Of a stretch of DNA of 5,679 bases, positions 1 to 5,679 are shown in pieces. The position numbers and the translations under genes are program-made. The notes under the pieces are model-generated. The model did no database searches. It was not told the origin of the DNA and saw only the letters and a program-made list of their open reading frames with translations. Source of the DNA: Alphaproteobacteria bacterium (lineage in GTDB: Bacteria; Pseudomonadota; Alphaproteobacteria; Micavibrionales; Micavibrionaceae). Within the stretch, counting starts at the first letter, position 1. Every line of letters begins with the position of its first letter. The stretch lies in the NCBI GenBank assembly GCA_030427765.1, contig JAUICS010000113.1:1-5679 (forward strand). The letters are read 5' to 3'.

Positions 1-8
1 ATTCTTTA

Positions 9-830
9 ATGCGTTTTGCCGTTTTTCTAGTTTGTCTTTTGTTGCCTTTAGGTGCCAACGCATTTTCCCCTGAAATTCTTGTGCCGCATAAGGCCCTTTA
101 CGATATTAAAATGACGGCAAACCGAAGTAACGGCCAGATTCTGAACGTTAGCGGTAAGATGCTGTATGAAATCGAAGCGACATGCGATGCGTGGTTGACC
201 GACCATAGTTTCGATCTGGTTTATGAATATCCGGATAGTCCGGCCGTGGTGGTAAATAGCAATTTTTCGACTTTTGAGACCCATGTTGGCGACACGTTTG
301 ATTTTACATCCCGCCGTAAACAGGACATGAATGTGTACCAGACCCTTCGGGGGCAGGGTACGCTTGAAAAAGGGAAAGGCGGAAAAGCCACATATAGTAA
401 ACCTGAAGATCTGGAATATACACTTTCACCCGGATCCTATTTTCCACTTGCCCATACCGTAAAGATTATCGAGCAGGCAAAATCAGGTAAGACATTCTTT
501 TCGGCGGAGGTATTTGACGGAAGTGACGAGGATGGTCCGGTTATCATCAATTCCTTTATTGGTAAAAAAACACCGTCACCGGAATATCTTCAAAGCAGCG
601 TCGATATAAATAAGGATTTATTAAACACGGATTCGTGGAATGTCCGTTTGGCGTTCTTTGTTATTGATGAGGATGTGCAGGAATCGGACTATGAAATGAG
701 TATGGTTTTCCATGATAACGGCGTTGTCAGTGACATGGTTATCGAATATGACCGGTTTACGGTAAAACAGACTCTTATGGCCCTTGAAAAACTCGGTCGT
801 CCGGATTGCGGTGCACAAAGTAAGAAATAA
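9..830 (+). CDS. EipB-like (DUF1849) periplasmic cell-envelope integrity protein
   Basis: 273-aa exported protein. Residues 1-18 form a signal peptide: Arg2, a hydrophobic core (about 4-14), then a G-A-N-A cleavage site before Phe19. There is no lipobox, so the product should be a soluble periplasmic protein. The mature part matches the EipB/DUF1849 family by its ordered motifs: HKALYDIKM (27-35), GKMLYE (49-54), the FPLAHTVKIIEQAKSG segment (145-160) and VFDGSDEDG (168-176). Two cysteines, C59 and C267 near the C-terminus, sit where the conserved EipB disulfide is found. In Brucella, EipB is a beta-spiral periplasmic protein needed for envelope integrity; the function here is inferred from that family. 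The ATG at 9 is chosen because it gives the signal peptide directly; only 8 bases lie upstream, so its RBS and promoter cannot be judged. It lies 81 bp before divK on the same strand. Confidence 0.9.
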   Translation: MRFAVFLVCLLLPLGANAFSPEILVPHKALYDIKMTANRSNGQILNVSGKMLYEIEATCDAWLTDHSFDLVYEYPDSPAVVVNSNFSTFETHVGDTFDFTSRRKQDMNVYQTLRGQGTLEKGKGGKATYSKPEDLEYTLSPGSYFPLAHTVKIIEQAKSGKTFFSAEVFDGSDEDGPVIINSFIGKKTPSPEYLQSSVDINKDLLNTDSWNVRLAFFVIDEDVQESDYEMSMVFHDNGVVSDMVIEYDRFTVKQTLMALEKLGRPDCGAQSKK

Positions 831-911
831 TTAAGGTATGGTTTTATATGATGGCATTTGTGATGATCTTCATAAGATTTTTAGCACGCTCAGATTATAG
901 AAAGTAACCAG

Positions 912-1277
912 ATGGCAAAAACTGTCCTTGTCGTTGAAGATAACGAACTAAACATGAAGCTGTTCCACGATTTGCTGGAGGCACATGGCATTGATACCGT
1001 TCAAACCCGTAATGGGCATGAGGTACTTGATCTGGCACGGGAGCACAAACCGGATTTGATCATCATGGATATTCAGCTGCCGGAAGTATCCGGTCTGGAC
1101 ATTACAAAATGGCTTAAGGATGATGAGGAGTTAAAATCTATTCCGGTTATTGCCGTGACGGCATTTGCGATGAAGGGTGATGAGCAGAAGATTCGTGAAG
1201 GCGGGTGTGAAGATTACATTTCAAAACCGATTTCGGTTACACATTTTATGGATACGATTAACAAGTACCTTGGTTAG
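912..1277 (+). CDS. divK: DivK, single-domain cell-cycle response regulator
   Basis: 121-aa stand-alone receiver domain with no output domain. All receiver landmarks are present: acidic pair E9/D10, phosphoacceptor D53 in IIMDIQLP, switch residue T83 in [11 protein letters not shown], and K105 in SKPIS. The stretches [17 protein letters not shown] and [14 protein letters not shown] are DivK hallmarks rather than generic CheY-like sequence, and D90 (the site altered in the Caulobacter divK341 allele) is retained. In Caulobacter, DivK is phosphorylated by DivJ and dephosphorylated by PleC, and acts through DivL/CckA to control CtrA; that role is inferred here. Length matches the family. pleD follows 35 bp downstream, so the two are probably co-transcribed. 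The ribosome binding site before ATG 912 is weak (an AAAG about 8 nt upstream), but no better start exists because the N-terminus already aligns with DivK. Confidence 0.97.
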   Translation: MAKTVLVVEDNELNMKLFHDLLEAHGIDTVQTRNGHEVLDLAREHKPDLIIMDIQLPEVSGLDITKWLKDDEELKSIPVIAVTAFAMKGDEQKIREGGCEDYISKPISVTHFMDTINKYLG

Positions 1278-1312
1278 ATATAAAAAAAGCAAATGATGCG
1301 GGGACGCCAGAT

Positions 1313-2749
1313 ATGACAGCGCGGGTTTTAGTAGTCGATGATATTCTTCCGAATGTGAAGCTTTTGGAGGCTAAGCTAGCTGCCGAATACTATGACGTTG
1401 TTACGGCCAGTAACGGGCAAGAGGCGCTGGAAAAAATTGAACAGGATAATCCTGACATCATTCTTTTGGACGTTATGATGCCCGGTATGGACGGGTTCGA
1501 GGTATGTCGCCGCGTTAAAAACAACCCGAAAACATCACATATTCCGATCATTATGGTCACCGCCCTTTCGGAATCACAGGACCGTGTGCAGGGGCTTGAG
1601 GCCGGTGCGGATGATTTCTTAAGCAAGCCGGTAAACGAAACGGCGCTTTTTGCACGTGTACGCTCCCTCGTTCGTTTGAAAATGACGGTTGATGAATGGC
1701 ATGCGCGTGAAAGCACGGCCAATCAGCTTGGCGTGATGGATAGTAACGCGACCGTGATGGAAGAACCGTACGAAGGCGCGAAGATTTTGGTCGTAAACGA
1801 GCTTGATTACGAAATTAACAACATCACGAAGGCCCTTGATAAAGATTATCATACAATGGAAACCGTCAATACGGGGGTTGAGGCCATTAAATTGACGAAG
1901 GAACAGGAATTTGACCTGATCGTCGTGTCGCTCAACCTCGATGATGAGGATGCGTTACGTTTGTGTTCCCACTTCCGGTCAAGTGACAGAACACGGTCTA
2001 CACCAATTCTGGTTATTTCGGAGCAGGAGCAGATTGAGCATATCGCAAAAGCCCTTCGCATTGGTGTTCATGATTACATTGTACGTCCGATTGATGGAAA
2101 TGAACTGGTGGCGAGGGTACGTACGCAAATACGCCGTAAACGTTTCCAGGAACATTTGCGCATGAATTATGAAATCAGCCTTTCTATGGCGCTTACGGAC
2201 TCACTAACCGGACTATACAACCGTCGTTATCTTGAGGTTCACCTGAATAAAACGATGGATAATATGAAACTGACCAGCAAGAATATAGGTCTGATGATGC
2301 TGGATATTGATCATTTCAAGCAGGTTAATGATGTACATGGTCACGGCGTTGGTGATGAGGTGTTGGTTGAGTTTGGCCGCCGTTTGCAGGAAAGTTTGCG
2401 GAGTTTTGACCTTGTTGCGCGTATGGGCGGTGAGGAGTTCGTGGTTATCCTGACAGATGTTAGTGAGGCCCGTGAAAAACGCATTGCGGAACGTCTGCGT
2501 AAGGCGATTGCCGACACACCATTCAAATGTAAAGCTGAAGGTGGTGAGCTCAGCATCACCACATCAATCGGTAGCGCAATTATTGACGAAACCGTGGCAA
2601 CGCCGCATGAAGCGCTAAAAATCGTTGATGACTGCCTGTATCAGGCAAAAGATTTGGGCCGTAACTGTATTGTCCTGCATGGACACGGTTTATTGGATGC
2701 AACGGAAATTCCTCCTCCCGAAGGGAAGAAGGAAAAAATAGCCTCATAA
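1313..2749 (+). CDS. pleD: PleD, REC-REC-GGDEF diguanylate cyclase response regulator
   Basis: 478-aa protein that makes cyclic di-GMP from two GTP when phosphorylated. REC1 (about 1-120) is complete: D9/D10, phosphoacceptor D53 in LLDVMMPGMDG, T83, K105. REC2 (about 155-272) is degenerate: the phosphoacceptor position is S206, the lysine is R258, and the acidic pair is N162/E163. This agrees with its known role as a dimerisation adaptor. The GGDEF domain (about 292-455) has metal aspartate D331 in MLDIDHFKQVND, guanine-contacting N339 and D348, the active motif GGEEF (372-376), and an RxxD inhibitory site (R363-S-F-D366), so it should be active and feedback-inhibited by c-di-GMP. It is about 24 residues longer than Caulobacter PleD, mostly in a polar tail after about 457 ending in lysines. 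A GGGGA at 1300-1304 lies 8 nt before the ATG and is a plausible Shine-Dalgarno. In Caulobacter PleD drives the swarmer-to-stalked transition. Confidence 0.96.
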   Translation: MTARVLVVDDILPNVKLLEAKLAAEYYDVVTASNGQEALEKIEQDNPDIILLDVMMPGMDGFEVCRRVKNNPKTSHIPIIMVTALSESQDRVQGLEAGADDFLSKPVNETALFARVRSLVRLKMTVDEWHARESTANQLGVMDSNATVMEEPYEGAKILVVNELDYEINNITKALDKDYHTMETVNTGVEAIKLTKEQEFDLIVVSLNLDDEDALRLCSHFRSSDRTRSTPILVISEQEQIEHIAKALRIGVHDYIVRPIDGNELVARVRTQIRRKRFQEHLRMNYEISLSMALTDSLTGLYNRRYLEVHLNKTMDNMKLTSKNIGLMMLDIDHFKQVNDVHGHGVGDEVLVEFGRRLQESLRSFDLVARMGGEEFVVILTDVSEAREKRIAERLRKAIADTPFKCKAEGGELSITTSIGSAIIDETVATPHEALKIVDDCLYQAKDLGRNCIVLHGHGLLDATEIPPPEGKKEKIAS

Positions 2750-2769
2750 ATAATCTTGAAAAATTTAAC

Positions 2770-2789
2770 GAAAAACGAATTAGTTTTTC
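2770..2789. terminator. Candidate bidirectional terminator between convergent pleD and rpmG
   Basis: GAAAAAC (2770-2776) and GTTTTTC (2783-2789) form a 7-bp inverted repeat with a 6-nt loop, 20 bases past the pleD stop. It overlaps the rpmG stop codon (2780-2782). Flanking sequence is very AT-rich on both sides. The stem has only two G-C pairs, so it is a weak hairpin. The call rests mostly on its position between convergent genes. Confidence 0.3.
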
Positions 2790-3007
2790 TTTGAAGGTGG
2801 CATTTTCTTTTCTTCGAAAAGGACGTGACAACCGCGTTTACCGGTTTCTGGATGAACGGCGCGAGGGTCGTATTTTCTGAATTTGAACTTCTCAGTATGC
2901 TTACGAACGTTCTTACGAATGTAGTATGTGTAACCTGTTGGCTCACCTTTTTCATTCAAGCCAGTGCTTACCAAACGTAATTTTACTGCTGCCGCTTTCG
3001 ACGCCAT
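2780..3007 (-). CDS. rpmG: 50S ribosomal protein L33, extended form
   Basis: 75-aa basic protein of the large ribosomal subunit (E-site side). The L33 core is clear: KLRLVST (9-15), YYIRKN (28-33), then TEKFKFRKYDP (38-48) and a C-terminal FEEKK (64-68). The proteobacterial L33 is normally about 55 residues; this one has roughly 6-8 extra residues after VST (the GLNEKGEPTG loop, 16-25), about 7 extra after the RKYDP motif (around HPETGKRGC, 52-60), and a short PPSKKN tail. It has a single cysteine (C60), so it is the zinc-free type. The start is well supported: an AAAGGA Shine-Dalgarno at 3015-3020 lies 7 nt upstream of the ATG and the N-terminus matches L33. It sits 82 bp downstream of the RNase R-family gene on the same strand and converges with pleD. 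Confidence 0.94.
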   Translation of the reverse strand: MASKAAAVKLRLVSTGLNEKGEPTGYTYYIRKNVRKHTEKFKFRKYDPRAVHPETGKRGCHVLFEEKKMPPSKKN

Positions 3008-3014
3008 AACCTAT

Positions 3015-3064
3015 TCCTTTCAAATTAAGCCATAGTATTTGGCAAAAAACACAATTATTGTCAA
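3015..3064 (-). promoter_or_regulatory. rpmG: Candidate rpmG promoter and ribosome binding site
   Basis: On the minus strand the 82-bp gap before rpmG contains a perfect TTGACA -35 box (3059-3064). It is followed after 19 bp by AATACT (3034-3039), a 4/6 match to the -10 consensus; a 17-bp spacing would give only a poor hexamer. The Shine-Dalgarno AAAGGA is at 3015-3020. The RBS is convincing; the promoter is plausible but the -10 is weak. If real, rpmG can be transcribed independently of the RNase R-family gene, whose stop lies 26 bp upstream of the -35 box. Confidence 0.4.
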
Positions 3065-3089
3065 GTGAAATATACGCGAAAAATGAAGT

Positions 3090-5348
3090 TTATGATGGCG
3101 TTGGCACCGATACGGCATCCGGTTTTGGCATCAAGGGGCGTAAAAATGTTAAATCCCATGTCAGTTTTTTCGGCTTTACATTTTCTATGCGGCCGACAAT
3201 TTCGTCACCCACGGCGTAGGATTGCCCATGGAAATTCAGAAGCTGGCCACTCGGGTCAATATCCCATCCTGCTGGTAATGCATCGGGTTTAATACGTTTT
3301 CGTATGTCCGTGGCGGGGTTGTATACGGTAACGCCGTTGAATGTAATCTTGCTGATTTCAACGATAACTTCTTTATCTTCATTCCGTTTGACAAAGAAAT
3401 CAAAAAACGTGTAATCGCGAACGCCGTCATAGAAGGATGAACGTGCCTCGATAATTTCATTCAAATGGTTGGCGACATCGTCAATATTGTGTTTCTCATC
3501 CTCAATTTTTGCCAGATCTGCCTCCTGCTGGTCAGCCAAGCCTGCATCAATACGCCTTTGATGGAAATATGCATGCAATCGGCGTTGGTTCAACAAGCCG
3601 GCGTAATAACGTCCCTTAAAACGCGCATATGGCCTGCCGAACGCAGAATGGTATGTGTCATTATCGGTCATATATTGTGGACGGCGGATTAGGTAGTGCC
3701 GGATAAGTGGCCCGATACGATCTTCTTCCCCATTTTTTCGGGCTTTCTCAAGTATGTTTCTAATAATATCTTGCCAGTTTTTATCAAACTCTTCGCGGTC
3801 TTCCGGTATTTCATATCCTTTGTCGGCAAGGATTAGGTAACATTCATCATAGTTTTCAGGTTCGGAAATATCGGAAAGTGACCACCTAAGGAATTTTATG
3901 CCGGCATTACCAAGGGTTTCGGCAAAATGCATGTAAGACCCTACATTCATTCCGGATACCATGTCGTATGCGTCGCGGATATGTGGGTCCATGTCTGCCT
4001 TATATGATGACATCGTGTTGATGATTTCATTCTTGCGCATCATCGCCAGCCAGTCTTGATAAATCCGGTTTTCAGGTGCACGAATATAGTCAATGAAGTC
4101 GTAATGGTCCATTTGGCTGTTGTTTCGTGCGATACAAATGCCGTCTTCAACATGATCTATGGTGCCGTTCATTTGTCTGAATGTACGTGTGAAGAAGCCG
4201 AGTGCATCCTGCCCTTCCTCAAACGATGCGGCCTTCATTGTTTTTTCGGGTAGGACAGTGTATGCCCCAAGCGGGGTATAAAGGTTTTCTCCGTGTTTCA
4301 TGGCTGAGTAATCAAGGTCTGACCCTGGCGTTACATACGGTGTAAAGTCTGAAATAACGCAGGTTTCAATGAATCCAACCTGTTTCCCATCAATGATCCA
4401 TGGCTCTAGATGGATAAGGTCTTCAGGTGTTGACCCTTCCTCATCAATCGCAATAAGAGGTATATGTCGCAAATCAACGCGCGCCGGGTGTTCCCAGATG
4501 TTTTTGGCGGATTGACCGTGTTTCACGGCTTTTGCGGCCTGCGCCTCGATACGCTTGGTGTGCCCGGTGCGCAAACCGTTATTTCTGGCGATTGTTTCGA
4601 GATCACGTTTTGTAATGCGCGTACGAAGACTTTTATCAATAATAATATGAGGATTTGCGGGGTGGTAATCATTTGCCGGTATGGCAAACACACTTTTTAG
4701 CCGACGTAGTGAATCTGATACCTTACCGGATGTATAAAAATGCCCTTGGATACCGCGATATAGTGATCGCAAATTCCGTTTAGGACGTTTGCCTTTTGCA
4801 TCTGTTTCTGCAGAAAACCGTACCCGCAGAATGGGTAAATCCGTTTCTGCGTGTATAGGCATAATTTTGTCGACTTGCAGGACATCAGCCCCATAACTCT
4901 CGTTATCATATTTATGTTTGCTTCGCCTTAAATTTCCCCAGATACGGTCGCCGATTTTTAAGTTGTGGCGTTGCGCCTTTTGCCGTCCGGCAATAATCGG
5001 CGTGCGTGGGTGATCGTCATTTGCTATGTTGACGATTTGCAAGTACGCTGTGCCGAATTGGTCAATGTCAGTGACCTCGAGCTGTGCCACATTTGCCGCG
5101 CCGAATTCCGGATTGGCCTCAATAAAATCTTTACCGTTTTCAAATACGCGTCCATCCTCGATTAACCGATCAATTATCGAATCAAATAGAAAACGTGCGG
5201 TGATTTCAGGCTGGGCGGGATTGTCGTTCGAGCGTTTGAATATCTTGCGCAGGCGACTGCGTGACACCCGTCCGGGGAACTGGAGCTCCCTCCAGACCAA
5301 ATGTTCGTCATCAAGACTATCTATGTCAACGGATGCGGATTTAACCAT
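3090..5348 (-). CDS. RNase R/RNB-family protein with degenerate active site (putative pseudonuclease)
   Basis: 752 aa, the usual length of RNase R, in one intact frame. Domains read from the translation: winged helix (about 15-78, with LIEDGRVFENG); cold-shock domain 1 (about 85-162, with HNLKIGDRIWGNLRR); a shortened cold-shock domain 2 (about 198-245); RNB (about 288-600); and an S1-like C-terminus (about 655-737, with YAVGDEIVGRIENV). RNB homology is clear: RVDLRHIPLIAID (290-302), ISDFTPYV (332-339), LPEKT (366-370), NGTI (394-397) and the base-stacking Tyr equivalent Y416. The catalytic cluster, normally TIDxxxxxDxDDA, reads AIDEEGSTPEDLIHL: D302 and D310 can be aligned, but the other two aspartates are Pro308 and Leu311. 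The TSPIRRY motif is GRPYARF (571-577). RNase R normally degrades structured RNA 3' to 5'; I infer that this protein binds RNA without efficient hydrolysis. The ATG at 5348 is directly preceded by an in-frame TAA, which fixes the 5' limit. Its place beside rpmG-pleD-divK is where rnr is expected. Confidence 0.92.
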   Translation of the reverse strand: MVKSASVDIDSLDDEHLVWRELQFPGRVSRSRLRKIFKRSNDNPAQPEITARFLFDSIIDRLIEDGRVFENGKDFIEANPEFGAANVAQLEVTDIDQFGTAYLQIVNIANDDHPRTPIIAGRQKAQRHNLKIGDRIWGNLRRSKHKYDNESYGADVLQVDKIMPIHAETDLPILRVRFSAETDAKGKRPKRNLRSLYRGIQGHFYTSGKVSDSLRRLKSVFAIPANDYHPANPHIIIDKSLRTRITKRDLETIARNNGLRTGHTKRIEAQAAKAVKHGQSAKNIWEHPARVDLRHIPLIAIDEEGSTPEDLIHLEPWIIDGKQVGFIETCVISDFTPYVTPGSDLDYSAMKHGENLYTPLGAYTVLPEKTMKAASFEEGQDALGFFTRTFRQMNGTIDHVEDGICIARNNSQMDHYDFIDYIRAPENRIYQDWLAMMRKNEIINTMSSYKADMDPHIRDAYDMVSGMNVGSYMHFAETLGNAGIKFLRWSLSDISEPENYDECYLILADKGYEIPEDREEFDKNWQDIIRNILEKARKNGEEDRIGPLIRHYLIRRPQYMTDNDTYHSAFGRPYARFKGRYYAGLLNQRRLHAYFHQRRIDAGLADQQEADLAKIEDEKHNIDDVANHLNEIIEARSSFYDGVRDYTFFDFFVKRNEDKEVIVEISKITFNGVTVYNPATDIRKRIKPDALPAGWDIDPSGQLLNFHGQSYAVGDEIVGRIENVKPKKLTWDLTFLRPLMPKPDAVSVPTPS

Positions 5349-5368
5349 TTATATTCGCAATTTTTTGT

Positions 5369-5377
5369 ATCATAGCA
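5369..5377 (-). promoter_or_regulatory. Candidate extended -10 promoter for the RNase R-family gene
   Basis: On the minus strand TGC-TATGAT (5377 to 5369) is an extended -10 element (TGn plus a 5/6 TATAAT match) in the 31-bp gap between the upstream stop and ATG 5348. No -35 box with acceptable spacing is visible. A start site about 7 nt downstream would leave a leader of roughly 13 nt. The leader has no clear Shine-Dalgarno. The short gap equally allows co-transcription with the upstream gene. Confidence 0.25.
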
Positions 5378-5379
5378 TG

Positions 5380-5679
5380 TTATGGATCAAGAGTCCTGAA
5401 GGTAACGTCATTACTTTCGTCCGAGATGTCCGCCGAGACGTCTATCTCTTCCCCCCGATCTTCCCCTTGTTCAAGTTTCATAAGGCCAAGGACGGCACCA
5501 AGTGACTGGAATGAACGGTATATGGTGCTTTCACCATTACGGCGGCGTTGACGTTCTTTTTCGAGGTCTTCGTAAGCGAGTTCTGCTTTTAAGGTGCCTG
5601 TCCTTTTGTCACGATAGACGGCAAGGTATATGGCGGATTCAAGGTGATATGTTCGCTTTTTGTCATAAAAATGCAGTCC
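5380..5679 (-). CDS. Unrecognised protein, C-terminal 99 residues (5' end outside window)
   Basis: Reading the minus strand from the window edge, a frame stays open for 99 codons and ends at TAA (5380-5382), 31 bp before the RNase R-family start. Its start codon lies beyond position 5679. Translation begins GLHFYDKKRTYHLESAIYLA, continues with a charged, probably helical stretch rich in Glu/Lys/Arg (AYEDLEKERQRRRNG), then a hydrophobic segment (SLGAVLGLMKLEQ), and finishes with a strongly acidic tail (about 12 Asp/Glu in the last 30 residues). Codon use resembles the neighbours and there are no internal stops, so I take it as a real gene. I do not recognise the family. It is not the C-terminus of TopA, which often neighbours rnr in Alphaproteobacteria: there is no zinc-ribbon and no lysine/alanine-rich tail. 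It may share an operon with the RNase R-family gene. Confidence 0.78.
   Translation of the reverse strand, partial: GLHFYDKKRTYHLESAIYLAVYRDKRTGTLKAELAYEDLEKERQRRRNGESTIYRSFQSLGAVLGLMKLEQGEDRGEEIDVSADISDESNDVTFRTLDP

Noticed and set aside
1390..1722. Minus-strand open frame of 110 codons inside pleD
   Set aside because: Antisense shadow of the PleD REC1 coding sequence, with no recognisable motif or RBS.
2641..2955. Minus-strand open frame overlapping pleD 3' end and rpmG
   Set aside because: It overlaps rpmG in another frame and pleD in antisense. L33 explains this stretch much better.
3051..3061. Perfect short palindrome ACAAT-T-ATTGT next to the rpmG -35 box, considered as an operator
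   Set aside because: Only 5-bp arms in AT-rich intergenic DNA; expected by chance and not supported by a second copy.
3090..5348. Idea that the RNase R-family gene is a decaying pseudogene
   Set aside because: The frame is intact over 752 codons, length matches the family, and the non-catalytic core and both terminal domains remain recognisable.
5026..5505. Plus-strand open frame of 159 codons
   Set aside because: It lies opposite the RNase R-family gene and the partial upstream gene, both with clear coding character. Its translation is Ser/Arg-rich low-quality sequence with no domain.
1..5679. Mobile element, prophage, CRISPR or defence system
   Set aside because: No transposase, integrase, terminal repeats, direct-repeat array, tRNA or defence-gene signatures were seen. 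Gene content is chromosomal housekeeping and cell-cycle.

Overview
The window looks like a piece of an alphaproteobacterial chromosome. DivK is nearly identical in motif layout to Caulobacter DivK, PleD has the REC-REC-GGDEF architecture, and the first gene is an EipB/DUF1849 envelope protein, a family known from Alphaproteobacteria. Base composition is moderate (mid-40s %GC by eye), so this is not a typical high-GC Caulobacter or Rhizobium. I cannot name the genus. There are no tRNA or rRNA genes, insertion sequences, CRISPR arrays or phage genes.

Layout: on the + strand are eipB-like (9-830), divK (912-1277) and pleD (1313-2749). On the - strand, converging on pleD, are the 3' end of an unrecognised gene (5380-5679, running off the right edge), an RNase R-family gene (3090-5348) and rpmG for ribosomal protein L33 (2780-3007). 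The two groups meet in a 30-bp convergent gap containing a small AT-rich inverted repeat. Coding density is about 95%; the only gaps over 70 bp are 831-911 and 3008-3089.

Function: divK and pleD are a cell-cycle/polarity pair, a single-domain response regulator and a response-regulator diguanylate cyclase, in the tandem order known from Caulobacter. EipB is a periplasmic protein for envelope integrity. The minus-strand genes belong to the translation/RNA group that often neighbours divK-pleD in this class (rpmG and rnr).

The most interesting item is the 752-aa RNase R-family protein. It keeps the full-length fold signature (N-terminal winged helix, cold-shock domains, RNB, S1-like end) in an intact frame, but the RNB catalytic aspartate cluster and the SPIRRY arginine motif are eroded. 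It sits where the catalytic rnr is expected and looks like a pseudonuclease, perhaps an RNA-binding protein. The L33 is also unusual: 75 aa rather than about 55, with two loop insertions and a lysine-rich tail.
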